Below are positions 16,564 through 26,634 of a stretch of DNA of 64,000 bases, in pieces. The DNA is from Acidobacteriota bacterium. GTDB taxonomy: Bacteria > Acidobacteriota > Polarisedimenticolia > J045. The stretch spans positions 149,148-213,147 of the forward strand of contig JAUZRX010000010.1 of assembly GCA_030949985.1 (NCBI GenBank), in the 5' to 3' direction. Made by a program: the position numbers and the translations under genes. Each line of letters begins with the position of its first letter. Position 1 is the stretch's first letter. Below the pieces are notes generated by a model that saw only the letters and a list, made by a program, of their open reading frames with translations, was not told the DNA's origin and made no database searches.

Positions 16564-19500
16564 TCAATGGAAATCACGGCTTCGGCTGCGGGACGGAACA
16601 CGCTCGAGTCGAGGGGCCCAGAAACGCTCCGCCACCACGTGGACGACGCCCCGGCCCGCCTGCACCTTGCCTGTCAAACCCAGCAGGGGACGGGTCTTGA
16701 CCAGCAGGGCGTAGCGCCGCCAGACGTCTTTCCAGATCACCACGTTGACGAAGCCGGTCTCGTCTTCGAGGGTGAGGAAGGTCACCCCCCCGGCAGTGCC
16801 GGGGCGCTGGCGGCAGATCACGGCGCCGGCGTAGCGCACCCGGCGGCCATCCGGCATCCGGCGCACCTGCTCGGCGGTAGGCAGCCCTTGGGCGGCGAGT
16901 TGCCCGCGCACCGTTTCCACCGGGTGCGCCCGGGGCGAGTGGGAGGTGCACCGGTAGTCCCAAAGCACGGTCTCGAACCGATCGAGGGGATCGAAACGCT
17001 GATCCTCGTCTTCCATCGGCAGGGGCAGCGCCCGCCCCCGGCGGCGCGCCAGCCGTCGCCCCTCCCACAAGGCCTGGCGGCGCCCCGGAACGAGAGATTC
17101 GAAAGCCCCCGCCCCGGCCAGGCGCAGCAGGTCGGCCTCGGGCACGCCGCTGCGACGCACGCAGTCTTCGTAAGAAGCGAAGGGCGCCTGCTTCCGTACC
17201 GCCTCCAACCGCTGCCAGGATTGCCGACGCAGACCCTTGACCCAGCGGGCCCCCATGCGCAGGGCCAGCGGGTGATCCCCGTCCGCGGCAGGTTCGAGGG
17301 TGCACTCCCAAAACGAGCGGGTCACATCGATGGGCCGCACTTCGACCCCGTGACGCCTGGCGTCCTCCACCAGCGTCGCCACCGAATAAAAGCCCATCGG
17401 CTGGGCCCTCAGCAACGCGCAGGTGAATTCCGGGGCGTAGTGCCGCTTGAGATAGGCTGCGGCGTAACAGATCAGCGCAAAACTCGCCGCGTGGGACTCG
17501 GGAAAACCGTACTCCCCGAAACCCCGAATCTGCTCGAAGACCCGCTCGGCGAACTCCGGGGCGATGCCCTTGGCCACCATCCGGGAGACCAGTCTCTGGT
17601 GGTGTTTTTCGATGCGCCCCGTGCGGCGCCAGGCCGCCATGTCCCGGCGCAGCTGGTCGGCCTCACCGGGGGTGTAGTCCGCGGCCACCACCGCCAGGCG
17701 CATGACCTGCTCCTGGAACAGAGGCACACCGAGGGTCTTCTCGAGCACGGGACGCAGGCTGGGGTGAGGATATTGCACCTCTTCCTCGCCGTTCCGACGT
17801 CGCAGATACGGGTGCACCATGCCGCCGGAGATCGGCCCGGGACGCACGATGCTGATCTCCACCACCAGGTCATAGAAGCGCTCCGGCCGCAATCGCGGCA
17901 GCATGGCCATCTGGGCCCGACTCTCGATCTGGAACACTCCCACCGTATCCGCCCGGCGGATCGCCTCGTAAGTCTCGGGGTCGTCGGGCGGAATCGTCGC
18001 CATCGACAGCCTTTCGCCCCGATGCCGTTCAATCAGGCGAAAAGCCGTGTCGATCTGGGTCAGGGCCCCCAGCCCCAGCAGATCCACCTTGAACAGCCCC
18101 AGGGCCGCCACGTCGTCCTTGTCCCACTGGATCACCGTGCGACCCTCCATCGCGCCGTTTTCCACCGGCACCAGCTCGCACACCGGTCTCTCGCCGAGCA
18201 GGAACCCGCCCGGATGAATCGAGAGGTGGCGCGGAAAGCCCAGCACCTCGTTGGCCAGGCGCAGCAAGTGTCCGGCAGCAGGCGAAACCTCCGGATCGAG
18301 ACCGGCCTGCCGCAACAGGGTCTCTTCCACCTCGCCGTCATGGGGCAGCAGCCGGGCCAGGCGATCGAGAGCCGTGGCGCTCAGGCCCAGCACCTTGCCC
18401 ACGTCCCGTACCGCCGAGCGGGGACGGTAGCGGATCACCACCGCCACCATCGCCGCGTACTCCCGGCCGTACTGGGCGTAGACGTGCTGGATCACCTCTT
18501 CTCGGCGCTGGTGGGCGATATCCAGGTCGATGTCCGGTGGCTCCGCCCGTTCCCTCGAAAGGAAGCGCTCGAAAAGCAGCCCCGAGCGAACGGGATCGAC
18601 GGCCGTGATACCCAGGCAGTAGCAAACCGCCGAATTGGCCGCCGATCCCCGTCCCTGGCAGAGGATCCGCCGCTCCCGGCAAAAACGCACGATCTCGTAC
18701 ATGGTCAGGAAATAGCCCGGGTAGTCGAGTTCTTCGATCACGGACAGCTCTTTTTCGAGTTGGGAGCGGACCGCTTCCGGAACGGCGTCTCCGTAACGCC
18801 ACCGCGCACCCTCGAAGGTCAGCCGTCTCAGCCACTGGGCCGAAGTGCTGCCGTCGGGCAGACGCTCGGAGGGGTAGCGGTAGCGGACCTCGTCGAGACT
18901 GAAGCGGCAACGGGCGGCGATATCCAAAGTGCGCTCCACCGCCCCGGGCAAGTCGGCATAGAGGCGACGGAAGGCGTGGGGAGATTTGAGGGCATGTTCG
19001 GCGTTGGGGCGGATCACCCGCCCTGCCGTCGCCAGGCCCACTCCCGCCCGCAGGCAGGCCAGCACATCCTGCAACTCCCGGCGGCCGGGGTTGTGGTAGA
19101 GCACCTCGGTGGCCGCCACCAGCGGCAGGCCCCAACGCTCGGCCCGGCGGCGCAACCGGGCCTCGATCACGCTGTCGCTTTCCGCCCGGTGGCGGGCGAT
19201 CAGCACCATCAAGCGCTCGCCAAAAGCCTCCTTGAGGGCCCCCAGGGTGGAAGCCGGCTCCACCTCTCCCGCCAGGGCGCCGGCGGGACCGCCCCACAGG
19301 GCGATCAATCCCTCGGCCTGCCCGCAGACCTCCTCCAGGCGCACCCGGCACTCACCCTTGGGGCAACGCAGGCGACCGCTGGAGATCATCCGGCAGAGGT
19401 GGCCGTAGCCCCGGCGGTTTTCCGCCAGCAGCACCAGGGGCGAGCCGTCGTCGAGGTGGATCTCCGAGCCGAGGATCAGCCGCAGACCCACTTCCCGGGC

Positions 19501-19665
19501 CTCGAGGTGGGCCCGCACCACCCCGTAGACCCCATCCCGATCGGTCAACGCCAGGGCACTCAGCCCCAGATCCGCCGCCGCGGCCACCAGCTCTTCCGGG
19601 TGGGAAGCCCCTTCGAGGAAAGAGAAGTTGCTCTTGCACCACAGGGGTGCGTACCCGGCGCTCAT
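16564..19665 (-). CDS. dnaE2: Error-prone DNA polymerase DnaE2 (ImuC)
   Basis: 1033-residue C-family polymerase that performs mutagenic translesion synthesis with ImuA and ImuB. The N-terminal PHP domain begins [23 protein letters not shown]. The polymerase catalytic motif [16 protein letters not shown] is present. The C-terminus has a helix-hairpin region and an OB fold ([12 protein letters not shown], then [16 protein letters not shown]). Length and the missing tau-binding tail fit ImuC rather than replicative DnaE. The ATG at 19665 overlaps the imuB stop (ATGA), so the two are translated together. Confidence 0.95.
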   Translation of the reverse strand: MSAGYAPLWCKSNFSFLEGASHPEELVAAAADLGLSALALTDRDGVYGVVRAHLEAREVGLRLILGSEIHLDDGSPLVLLAENRRGYGHLCRMISSGRLRCPKGECRVRLEEVCGQAEGLIALWGGPAGALAGEVEPASTLGALKEAFGERLMVLIARHRAESDSVIEARLRRRAERWGLPLVAATEVLYHNPGRRELQDVLACLRAGVGLATAGRVIRPNAEHALKSPHAFRRLYADLPGAVERTLDIAARCRFSLDEVRYRYPSERLPDGSTSAQWLRRLTFEGARWRYGDAVPEAVRSQLEKELSVIEELDYPGYFLTMYEIVRFCRERRILCQGRGSAANSAVCYCLGITAVDPVRSGLLFERFLSRERAEPPDIDLDIAHQRREEVIQHVYAQYGREYAAMVAVVIRYRPRSAVRDVGKVLGLSATALDRLARLLPHDGEVEETLLRQAGLDPEVSPAAGHLLRLANEVLGFPRHLSIHPGGFLLGERPVCELVPVENGAMEGRTVIQWDKDDVAALGLFKVDLLGLGALTQIDTAFRLIERHRGERLSMATIPPDDPETYEAIRRADTVGVFQIESRAQMAMLPRLRPERFYDLVVEISIVRPGPISGGMVHPYLRRRNGEEEVQYPHPSLRPVLEKTLGVPLFQEQVMRLAVVAADYTPGEADQLRRDMAAWRRTGRIEKHHQRLVSRMVAKGIAPEFAERVFEQIRGFGEYGFPESHAASFALICYAAAYLKRHYAPEFTCALLRAQPMGFYSVATLVEDARRHGVEVRPIDVTRSFWECTLEPAADGDHPLALRMGARWVKGLRRQSWQRLEAVRKQAPFASYEDCVRRSGVPEADLLRLAGAGAFESLVPGRRQALWEGRRLARRRGRALPLPMEDEDQRFDPLDRFETVLWDYRCTSHSPRAHPVETVRGQLAAQGLPTAEQVRRMPDGRRVRYAGAVICRQRPGTAGGVTFLTLEDETGFVNVVIWKDVWRRYALLVKTRPLLGLTGKVQAGRGVVHVVAERFWAPRLERVPSRSRSRDFH

Positions 19666-21200
19666 TCCACCTGCCCCTGGAGAAACCACCGGCGACGGCG
19701 CTGGTCGTAGAAGACCCACAGCACGTCGCCCCGGCGGCAGGTGGCGTAGCGATACTCCCGCCGCAGGGGACGGGTCCACCAGCCTCCGGCCACGATCCAG
19801 GGCTCGCTCATCCGCACCACCGGGCCATGCTCGACACCCCGGATCAGCCAGCCGTCGTCCCGCAGCCGATGCGCGCGGGGGGGCAAAATCCGGGGACGGC
19901 GGAGGATCCGGCGCACGAGGGGGACCTGGAGACAGGGCCCCGGTCGGGCCGGTCGCCACTCCGCCGGCAGGGACTCCCAGGCAAAGCGACCTTCGGGCAG
20001 ATGGGCCGACCGTGGCCGAGCCCGCACCACCGCCTCCTCACCGAACTCCGCCCGCAGCCGGGCCAGGGCTCGAGCGCCGGCGGCTGCGTCCCGCCGGGAA
20101 CGCTCCACGAAGAGCCGAAGCTGCTGCCACTTTTCGGCTTCCCCCCGCACCTCCACCCGCACTTCCTCCACCCGCGCTCCCAGGGGCCGTCCCTCGAGGC
20201 GCAGGCGCACCAGGTCCAGCACTCGGGCCCCCAGCAAGGTCGGCTCGGCGGTCTGCAGCCACTCCTCCCGCCGGCCTCCCCCCTCCAGGCGGAAATCCAG
20301 GCCCACTCCCACCAGCCGCCAACCCCGGCGCACCAGCTCATCGAGTTGGGGGTCGAGCAGGCTCTTGACGCGAAAGAGCAGGCGGTCGAGGTCTTCCTCG
20401 GGGCGGTCGAGCAGGGCCGCAGCCTCGAGAGGCTCGCAGGGAGCCGCGGGAAGCAAAGCCGCCTCCTCCCGCTCCCGGGCCAGGCGATGCCAGCGGCAGG
20501 CCTCGGGGCCGAAGCGCTCCCGCAACCCCACGGCCGGCAGGGCGAGAAAGGCGCCCACCGTCTTCACCCCCAGGGCGGCCAGGGCCTCCCGCAGGGTGGG
20601 AGCGAGATCGAGGCGGGCCAGGGGCACCGGCTCGAGAGCGCGGGCCTCCTCCGCCGGATCCCGCAGCACCCGCACGCCCCCCGGACCTCCCCGGGCCACG
20701 GCGTAGGTGGCAAAACGGCGGAAACCCGTGACCACCGTGGCGCAAAAGCCCGTCGCCGCCACGGCCCGGTGCACCGCCCGGGCCCACAGTTCCGCCGTGG
20801 GCCACAACCGGTCGAGCCCCGCCCCCCCGAGCCAGAAAACCCCCGGCCCGCCCAGGCCATCGCGCCCCGCGGGCTCCACCTCCGGCGTCAGGCTCCTCAG
20901 CAGCTCCAAAACCTCGGCCACCGCCCGCTCGACATCGGCCTGCGCCACCACGCCCGCACGCACGCTGCCACTCGTGGCCAGGGCCGCCGCATAGGTCTGT
21001 CCCGGCAGGATGCCCAGCCGTCGCGCCCGGCCGCTCGCCCACGAGATCCGCCCCCGGGGCTCGTCCCGCTCCACCACCACCACGGGAGACTCCGCCCACC
21101 GGGGGTGGCGGCGGAGCAGGAGTTGCAGCGGAAGGGCCGGCAGATCGACGCAGGCCAGCGGCGGCAGGCTCGACCCCTTCCTCGGCAAGTTCGGGCTCAT
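19662..21200 (-). CDS. imuB: ImuB, catalytically dead Y-family polymerase homologue
   Basis: 512 residues from ATG 21200 (GGGGAGGGA upstream). It has the Y-family scaffold ([17 protein letters not shown] at the N-terminus, [18 protein letters not shown] fingers). The usual SxDE catalytic pair is replaced by [11 protein letters not shown], as expected for ImuB, which serves as an adaptor between the beta clamp, ImuA and DnaE2. The middle retains a helix-hairpin-helix-like part ([21 protein letters not shown]). The first gene of a two-gene operon with dnaE2; its promoter shares a block with that of lexA. Confidence 0.92.
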   Translation of the reverse strand: MSPNLPRKGSSLPPLACVDLPALPLQLLLRRHPRWAESPVVVVERDEPRGRISWASGRARRLGILPGQTYAAALATSGSVRAGVVAQADVERAVAEVLELLRSLTPEVEPAGRDGLGGPGVFWLGGAGLDRLWPTAELWARAVHRAVAATGFCATVVTGFRRFATYAVARGGPGGVRVLRDPAEEARALEPVPLARLDLAPTLREALAALGVKTVGAFLALPAVGLRERFGPEACRWHRLAREREEAALLPAAPCEPLEAAALLDRPEEDLDRLLFRVKSLLDPQLDELVRRGWRLVGVGLDFRLEGGGRREEWLQTAEPTLLGARVLDLVRLRLEGRPLGARVEEVRVEVRGEAEKWQQLRLFVERSRRDAAAGARALARLRAEFGEEAVVRARPRSAHLPEGRFAWESLPAEWRPARPGPCLQVPLVRRILRRPRILPPRAHRLRDDGWLIRGVEHGPVVRMSEPWIVAGGWWTRPLRREYRYATCRRGDVLWVFYDQRRRRWFLQGQVE

Positions 21201-21229
21201 GAAAGCGTCCCTCCCCGGCAAAGGGCTTC

Positions 21230-21258
21230 ATCATACAAGACAAAATTCTGCCAATCAA
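21230..21258 (-). promoter_or_regulatory. imuB promoter with candidate LexA operator
   Basis: Minus strand: TTGATT (complement of 21253-21258), a 17-bp spacer and TATGAT (complement of 21230-21235), 30 bp before the start codon. The spacer block AGAATTTTGTCTTG closely matches GGAAATTTGTCTGC at the same place in the lexA promoter, making it a candidate SOS operator. No direct proof of LexA binding. Confidence 0.6.
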
Positions 21259-21414
21259 CGGCCGCCAACCGGCAGGAGACCGGGCCGTTCCGGTCTCGGC
21301 TCGAGCCGCAACGGCCCGCAGGTCTCGCCTGCGTGGGGCGCTTCCGTCAGGGGAGATCCGGCGGCCCGGGAAGGGACGGGGCGGCCCGGCCATCCCCGGA
21401 CCGGGGCCCGGGAC

Positions 21415-23721
21415 TCAGGGCGCCACCCCATGGGGCCCGTTCCCCCCGTCGGTCCCTTCGCTGACCACTTGCCAGAACACGCCGGCATCGGAGGTGGTCA
21501 GTGTCGTGCCGGTGGTTTCGGCCACGGGGCGGCGGACGATCCAGGGCCACCGGGGGCCTTCGATGCCGGCGAAAACGCGGTACCGACGGTGGCAGGCATC
21601 GGCGACGGGGGCCCAGCTCAGGCGCACCTCGTCGGGCCCCGTGCGGGTGACGGTCAGGCCCGTGACATGGGCGGTGGCGGGGCAACCCTCGACCTCGGCG
21701 GGATCGACCACCGAGAGCAACAGGCGGGAGGGGTGGCCCTGGTCGTGGACGATGCGGTTGAAGGCCACCGCGGTGGTGGTGTGCCGGTTGAAAGGCTCGC
21801 CGGTCTGGGGGTTGGCTTCGAAGCGGGGGTAGTTGGTCGAGGCGACGGCGATGCGGATGGCGTGGCCGGCGGGGAAGGTGATCGACGTATCCCAGAGCCC
21901 GATCGTGAACTCGTAGACCTGGCCCGGGGAGAGCAGGTCTTCCCGGTCGAAGCCCAGCCGGTGGCGCCCCTGAAGAATCATGTCGGTGACCAGCATCGCC
22001 CGGCCGTCGGGGTAGACATCTTCCAGCTTGATCACCCAGTCCGTGTCCGGTCGGTCGGAGGCGGCATGGAGCACCACCGACACCGGCCCGCTGGTCTCGA
22101 CCGGCCGGCTCAGGGGGGGAGTCTGCCAGACCAGCACGTCGGCGCGCTCATCATCCACCGGCCGCTGATCCATCGGCCCCTTGCCGATCTCGTCGTAGAG
22201 GTTGCTGCCGCCGAGGGTGGGCACCGGGTCGTTGGGGTCGGCGGTGAAAGTCGTCTCCGCCGCAGCCTCGGTGGGAGGATCCCGGCTGAGCAGCCCGCCG
22301 GCGTGGAGGTAGAAAGCCGTCTCCGTGGAGGGCGGCGGCCAACCGGCGGAGGTGCGCCAGAAGTTGCCCGGCGCGGTGAACCCCTCCGGCAGCCCCGGTC
22401 CCATCACGTACGCCCGCGCCGGAGGCGTGTCCATGATTCCCGTGTCCTTCCCCTTGAGCCAGAACTCGTACCAGGAGAGCATCACATCTTCCACGTCGCT
22501 GAACAGGCTGTGCAGGGGATAGAGCAGTTCGCCCTGCTTGGGAACCAGATACCGGCGGTGCACCCAGGGGCCGATGACCAGCTTCTGATTACGACGGGCG
22601 CCCGCCCCCCCCTCGGTTTGCAGGCGACTGAAAAGGTCGACCGTGCCCTGGGAAAAAATGTCGTACCAGCCGCCGATGTGGAGGATCGGCACCACCACCT
22701 GGTCCAGGCGCAGCAGCAGGTTGCGCTGGTTCCAATAGGCATCCTCGTTGGGATGCTCGAAGACCTCGTCGAGCTTGTGCAGCGATCCCTGGTCACCCAA
22801 CCAGGTTTCCACCAAGTTCTTGCGGAACTCGCCTCCGGGAAAATACATGTCGTGGTACGGATTGCCCGTCGCCACCTCGGCGATCTGGCACACCAGGTGC
22901 GGCGGCGCGGCGCCGGCCATCATGTACTGGGTGATTCCCGAGGCCGAAGGGCCATAGGTGCAGACCCGTCCCCCGGCGCAGAAATCCTGGGCGGCGATCC
23001 ACTCCACCGCGTCGTAACCATCCTGGTTTTCGAGCCACCCGTCGTCGTCGAAGACGTCGTCGACCCCTTCCGAATCGAAGCGCCCGCGGGTGGATTGCAT
23101 GACGAAGACGAAGTCGTTGCCGATGATGAAGCGAGGTGGGCCGACCTGCGCGTAGGGCGTGCGCTGGAGCACCACCGGCCAACTCATACCGGGCCGCCGG
23201 GAAGGGCGCCAGATGCGGGTATCGAGGTGGGTCACCCCGTCACGCATCAACACCATCTCTTTCGTGCGAGCCAGGGCCACCTCGAAGTCGATGCCGGTGG
23301 CGGCGCCCGCGGTCAGGTCGATGGTCACCACGCCCGGCTCATCGAGGTCGGCACCCTTGGGTGTCATACCGCGCAGGTCCACCGCCGGGTAGAGTTCGTT
23401 GTAGCGGGTGTGGTGGTTGGTGAAAACCAGCAGCCGATCCATGCCGGGCAGGGTTTCGTCGAGATCGAAGCGATAGACACCTTCGGCGTCGGTGTCCACG
23501 GTCCACTCCACCACGATGGCCGCATCCGCCGCGACCGAGTCCGCCTGGCTTCGGCGGGTGACACCGATGGTGATGCCGGCGAGGGGCAGGCCGTCTTCCT
23601 CGGAAACCACCGTCCCCGACAGCTCCGTCACCGCCACCGTCGCGGGCAGGGCCAGGGCCAGCACCACCGCCGGACCGGCGACACACCTCCATCGGAATTT
23701 GAACGTCCGCGCGATCGACAC
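21415..23721 (-). CDS. Secreted CocE/NonD-family hydrolase (X-Pro dipeptidyl-peptidase-like)
   Basis: 768 residues with a signal peptide (RCVAGPAVVLALALPATVA). After a carboxypeptidase-regulatory-like beta domain (~35-135) comes the alpha/beta hydrolase core of the S15/CocE family. The nucleophile serine is in YGPSASG (~259), the aspartate in GGWYDIF (~349), the histidine in GPWVHRR (~387). The beta jelly-roll C-domain follows, and the last ~100 residues look like a fibronectin type III domain (VTRTGPDEVRLSWAP). It should cleave an ester, amide or X-Pro peptide outside the cytoplasm. It lies between imuA (90 bp) and imuB (214 bp) on the same strand but has no obvious link to DNA repair. Confidence 0.85.
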   Translation of the reverse strand: MSIARTFKFRWRCVAGPAVVLALALPATVAVTELSGTVVSEEDGLPLAGITIGVTRRSQADSVAADAAIVVEWTVDTDAEGVYRFDLDETLPGMDRLLVFTNHHTRYNELYPAVDLRGMTPKGADLDEPGVVTIDLTAGAATGIDFEVALARTKEMVLMRDGVTHLDTRIWRPSRRPGMSWPVVLQRTPYAQVGPPRFIIGNDFVFVMQSTRGRFDSEGVDDVFDDDGWLENQDGYDAVEWIAAQDFCAGGRVCTYGPSASGITQYMMAGAAPPHLVCQIAEVATGNPYHDMYFPGGEFRKNLVETWLGDQGSLHKLDEVFEHPNEDAYWNQRNLLLRLDQVVVPILHIGGWYDIFSQGTVDLFSRLQTEGGAGARRNQKLVIGPWVHRRYLVPKQGELLYPLHSLFSDVEDVMLSWYEFWLKGKDTGIMDTPPARAYVMGPGLPEGFTAPGNFWRTSAGWPPPSTETAFYLHAGGLLSRDPPTEAAAETTFTADPNDPVPTLGGSNLYDEIGKGPMDQRPVDDERADVLVWQTPPLSRPVETSGPVSVVLHAASDRPDTDWVIKLEDVYPDGRAMLVTDMILQGRHRLGFDREDLLSPGQVYEFTIGLWDTSITFPAGHAIRIAVASTNYPRFEANPQTGEPFNRHTTTAVAFNRIVHDQGHPSRLLLSVVDPAEVEGCPATAHVTGLTVTRTGPDEVRLSWAPVADACHRRYRVFAGIEGPRWPWIVRRPVAETTGTTLTTSDAGVFWQVVSEGTDGGNGPHGVAP

Positions 23722-23811
23722 AAGCGCCTCCTCGAACCCCCGAACCGGCCTGGAAAGCTACGGCGAAGTCCACCCCCCGGCCACCACGGACGCCCGGTCG
23801 GCAACGCCCCT

Positions 23812-24507
23812 TCAGCGCAGGCCGGCGGGAGCGCGGCGCATCTCGGCATGTTCCCATCCGGGACCGCGACGCTTGTCCTTGAGCACCCGGAGCCGGCAAC
23901 GCCAGCGGGCGTAGGAGACCGTTGGGGCCGCCGGTTCCGCCGCCTCGAGCAGGGCCTGACAGCGCAGGGAGACCAGGGGACCCAGGGAAGCGGCATCCGG
24001 AGCCTTCTCCGTCAGGTAGAGAACGACGGCCTCGTGGCGCTGGGCCAGGCCGGCCAGGCGGGCTTGGAGGGGCGCCGGAACGTCCTGCGCCGGCCCGGCG
24101 GGAAAGCCGGCCAGATCGAGCACCAGCAGCCCGAAGGCGCCGGAGCGCGCCAGTCGCTCGGCGGCCCGGGCCGCCGCCGCCCCGTCAGGCACGAAGATCA
24201 CCGGCAGGGCCTCGAGATCGACGCCGGCGGCGGCCACGTCGGGGGGGAAGAAGGTGCTCTCCCGGGAGGAGATCCAGACCACCGGCTCGCCACGACCCTG
24301 GGCCTCGCGGACCAGGCTGAAGGCCAGGCTCAACCGCGCCGTGGCACCCACCCCGGAAAGCTCCCCCACCCTTCCAGCCATTTCGTCGAGACTCCAGTGG
24401 GCGGCACTCCCACCGACAGCGCCACGACGCCGAAGATCCAACCAGCGGCGGCCGGAAAGCCGGATACCCTCGAGGGCCGCCTCGTCGCGGACAGCTCGGC
24501 GGCTCAT
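23812..24507 (-). CDS. imuA: ImuA, RecA-like mutasome accessory protein
   Basis: 231 residues from ATG 24507, overlapping the lexA stop (ATGA). The sequence has a RecA/SulA-like fold: GATARLSLAFSLVREAQGRGEPVVWISSR at the former Walker A position (GVGATARLSL, lacking GKT) and FGLLVLDLAG as the Walker B-like strand. The basic C-terminus (LRVLKDKRRGPGWEHAEMRRAP) matches the conserved RVxKnR-type tail of ImuA. It works with ImuB and DnaE2 in damage-induced mutagenesis. The degenerate P-loop suggests it does not bind ATP in the canonical way. An upstream extension of the frame into lexA is a shadow. Confidence 0.85.
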   Translation of the reverse strand: MSRRAVRDEAALEGIRLSGRRWLDLRRRGAVGGSAAHWSLDEMAGRVGELSGVGATARLSLAFSLVREAQGRGEPVVWISSRESTFFPPDVAAAGVDLEALPVIFVPDGAAAARAAERLARSGAFGLLVLDLAGFPAGPAQDVPAPLQARLAGLAQRHEAVVLYLTEKAPDAASLGPLVSLRCQALLEAAEPAAPTVSYARWRCRLRVLKDKRRGPGWEHAEMRRAPAGLR

Positions 24508-25148
24508 GGTGCCTTGTCGACCAGGGGCACTCGCTCGAGATAGCGATGCACCTCGACCACCTTGCCCAGCAGCCGCCACTCTCCCTGGCGGGGCACGATC
24601 GGCGCGAAGTCGGGATGCGCGGGCTCGAGCAGCCACTGCACCCGCCCCCGGCGCTGCCGTCGACGGAGAATCTTCACCGTGGCCTCGTCGTCCACCTGGG
24701 CCACCACCACCTCCCCCGGCTCGGCCCGCCCCTGGCGTCGTACGATGACCAGGTCGCCGGGCAGGATGCCCACACCGGTCATGCTCTCGCCCTCCACGCG
24801 CAGCGCGAAGAGCTTGCCGGAAGGCAGGGGGGAGTGCAGCGCCAGGTAGCCTTCGGGATCGCGCACGGCCTCGGTCAACCGACCGGCCTGGACCCGGCCC
24901 ACCAGGGGCACCAGGGTCACCCCGCCCTCCTGTCCCCTGGGCAGGCGGTAGCCCCGGGAGCGGCCCGGCTCCTTGACCAGCAGCCCTTCGGCCACCAGGG
25001 CCTCGAGCTGGGAACGCGCCGACTCCACGGCCCTGAAGCCGAAGGCGTCCTGCACCTCCCGCAAGCTCGGCGGCCGCCCGGCCAGCAGTCGCTCCCGCAT
25101 GAACTCGTAGATTTTCCGCCGCGTCTGCCCCGGGGGGGTGTAGGCCAT
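24504..25148 (-). CDS. lexA: LexA repressor
   Basis: 214 residues from ATG 25148 (GAGGAG seven bases upstream). The N-terminal winged HTH begins RRKIYEFMRERLLAGRPPS. The autocleavage site Ala88-Gly89 is in VGRVQAGRL. The peptidase dyad is Ser122 (EGESMTG) and Lys159 (EATVKIL). It represses SOS genes until RecA filaments trigger its self-cleavage. Co-transcribed with imuA through a 4-bp overlap, so the mutasome accessory gene is under its own repressor. Slightly longer than E. coli LexA (202). Confidence 0.94.
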   Translation of the reverse strand: MAYTPPGQTRRKIYEFMRERLLAGRPPSLREVQDAFGFRAVESARSQLEALVAEGLLVKEPGRSRGYRLPRGQEGGVTLVPLVGRVQAGRLTEAVRDPEGYLALHSPLPSGKLFALRVEGESMTGVGILPGDLVIVRRQGRAEPGEVVVAQVDDEATVKILRRRQRRGRVQWLLEPAHPDFAPIVPRQGEWRLLGKVVEVHRYLERVPLVDKAP

Positions 25149-25193
25149 GGTCGTCTCCTCGGCTGGTCCTCGGCTGGCCGGGTTCTCCCCGGT

Positions 25194-25222
25194 ACCATAG
25201 CAGACAAATTTCCTCGAAACCA
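25194..25222 (-). promoter_or_regulatory. lexA-imuA promoter with candidate LexA operator
   Basis: Minus strand: -10 TATGGT (complement of 25194-25199) preceded by GC, 45 bp upstream of the ATG; no good -35. The block GGAAATTTGTCTGC just upstream matches the imuB promoter block. An A/T-richer patch in an otherwise GC-rich region. Expected for an autoregulated SOS repressor gene. Confidence 0.55.
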
Positions 25223-25512
25223 TTTCCGCGAACCCCGCGTGCGCCGAAGCCCGTCCCGCTCCCCGACAAGGCGGCGCGGAAGGGGTCCGGACGGTTTTCG
25301 CAAACGACTGACGCGCCTCGTCACGCCTCCCCGCGGTCGGCGTGCCCCCCCCTCCTCGATCTTCACGAACAGGCCGGGCCAGAGGGGCCGGCAAAGTCCG
25401 TCGCCCCCCCGGGCCGCAGCACGACACGCCGCCTGGACCCGGCAGCCCGCTCCAGGAATCTCTTGCGCGCGAGGAGCCGAAAAGACTTTGTCGACGAGCG
25501 GCGGGCGCCGGT
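25223..25512. other. Intergenic region between lexA promoter and glycosyltransferase
   Basis: About 290 bp with no supported gene. Only incidental short frames are present. I see no convincing terminator for the glycosyltransferase that ends at 25513 and no tRNA-like or repeated sequence. Confidence 0.5.
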
Positions 25513-26634
25513 TCAGACCTCCAGCCGGGCGGCCCTGCGCAGCACGGCCAGCGTCCGCCGGGCGCATGCCTGCCAGGTGAAATCCCGGGCCCGGCCGCGT
25601 CCCGCCCGGGCCAGGCGCGCCGCCAGCAGCTCGTCGTCCAGCAGGTGCGCGGTGACCGTGGCCACCTGTTCCGCGTCCGGGCGATCGGCCCACACCGCCG
25701 CTTCGCCCAGCACCTCGGGCAGACTGGCCCGACGCAGGGCGACCACCGGCGTCCCGCAGGCCATGGCCTCCAGGGCCGGCAAGCCGAAACCCTCGTAGTC
25801 GGAGAGGTAGACCAGCGCCCGGGCCTCGGCCACCAGTCCCCTCAGATGCTCCCCGGGAACCCAGGGGCGACGCTGAACGCGCCCGGCCACACCCAGGCGC
25901 GCCGCCAGCCCGGCCAGATCGGGAGCCGGGGGCTGGTCGGGACCCGCCACCACCAGTCGCAACTCGGGCCGCGCCGTCGCCAGGCGGGCGAAGGCCTCGA
26001 CGGTCACGTCCACGTGACGCCGCAGGTGCACCGCTCCCAGGTGCAGCAGGTACGGTCCCTCCCACCCCAGCCACTTCCGCAGGGCCCTGCGCTCGGCGGC
26101 GCCGACCTCGTCACTCCAGTTCGCCTCGACCCCCAGGGGCGTGACATGGATCTTCTCCCGCGGCACCCCCAGCCGCTGTTCGATCTCTCCCGCGGAAAAG
26201 TGACTGGGAGTGAGCACCGCCCGCGCCCGCCGGGCCGACGGGCCGGCCAGGGAGAAGGCCACCCGTGCGCGTCGCCTGAACCACTCCGGGTGAGCTGCGA
26301 AGGAGACGTCGTGCACCGTCACCACCCGGGGCACACGAGCCAGCAGCGGCACGCTGTAGAACGGGCAGAAGAGCAGGTCGGGACGACGGCGCCCGGCGGC
26401 GACCGCCAGGCGGATCTGCCTCCAGGCGGGATCCCCACCCGGCAGGAGCCAGCGCAGGGGTCGTACCTCCAGGCCACCGGGGGGATCTTCGATGGGACCA
26501 TCGCTCCACAGCTCCACCTGCTCGCCGGGGGCGAGTTGCGGCACCATCGCCCCGAGCAGCCCCCGCAGGTAGCGGGCCACGCCCGTGGGCCGGTGGGAGA
26601 GCACCCGGGCGTCCACCGCCAGGCGCATCACCAT
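25513..26634 (-). CDS. Glycosyltransferase family 4 (GT-B, glycosyl transferases group 1)
   Basis: 373 residues. GT-B fold: N-terminal acceptor domain starting MRLAVDARVLSHRPTGVARY, and C-terminal donor domain with YLSDYEGFGLPALEAMACGTPVV, the conserved E-x7-E motif binding the nucleotide sugar. The first-domain glycine loop is SHRPTGVARYLRGLL. It transfers a sugar from an NDP-sugar onto a glycan or lipid in the cytoplasm. The ATG at 26634 overlaps the previous gene's stop by 7 bp and has GGGGAGG upstream; an ATG at 26628 is the alternative. Acceptor and donor are unknown. Confidence 0.88.
   Translation of the reverse strand: MVMRLAVDARVLSHRPTGVARYLRGLLGAMVPQLAPGEQVELWSDGPIEDPPGGLEVRPLRWLLPGGDPAWRQIRLAVAAGRRRPDLLFCPFYSVPLLARVPRVVTVHDVSFAAHPEWFRRRARVAFSLAGPSARRARAVLTPSHFSAGEIEQRLGVPREKIHVTPLGVEANWSDEVGAAERRALRKWLGWEGPYLLHLGAVHLRRHVDVTVEAFARLATARPELRLVVAGPDQPPAPDLAGLAARLGVAGRVQRRPWVPGEHLRGLVAEARALVYLSDYEGFGLPALEAMACGTPVVALRRASLPEVLGEAAVWADRPDAEQVATVTAHLLDDELLAARLARAGRGRARDFTWQACARRTLAVLRRAARLEV

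Noticed and set aside
16498-19710. 1070-residue plus-strand open frame opposite dnaE2
   Set aside because: Antisense shadow of a GC-rich gene; low-complexity His/Arg/Gln/Pro composition and no motifs. The minus frame has clear polymerase motifs.
21297-21308. 12-bp palindrome CGGCTCGAGCCG upstream of imuB
   Set aside because: Palindromes of CG/TCGA are common by chance in this composition; not repeated at lexA and no U tract for a terminator.
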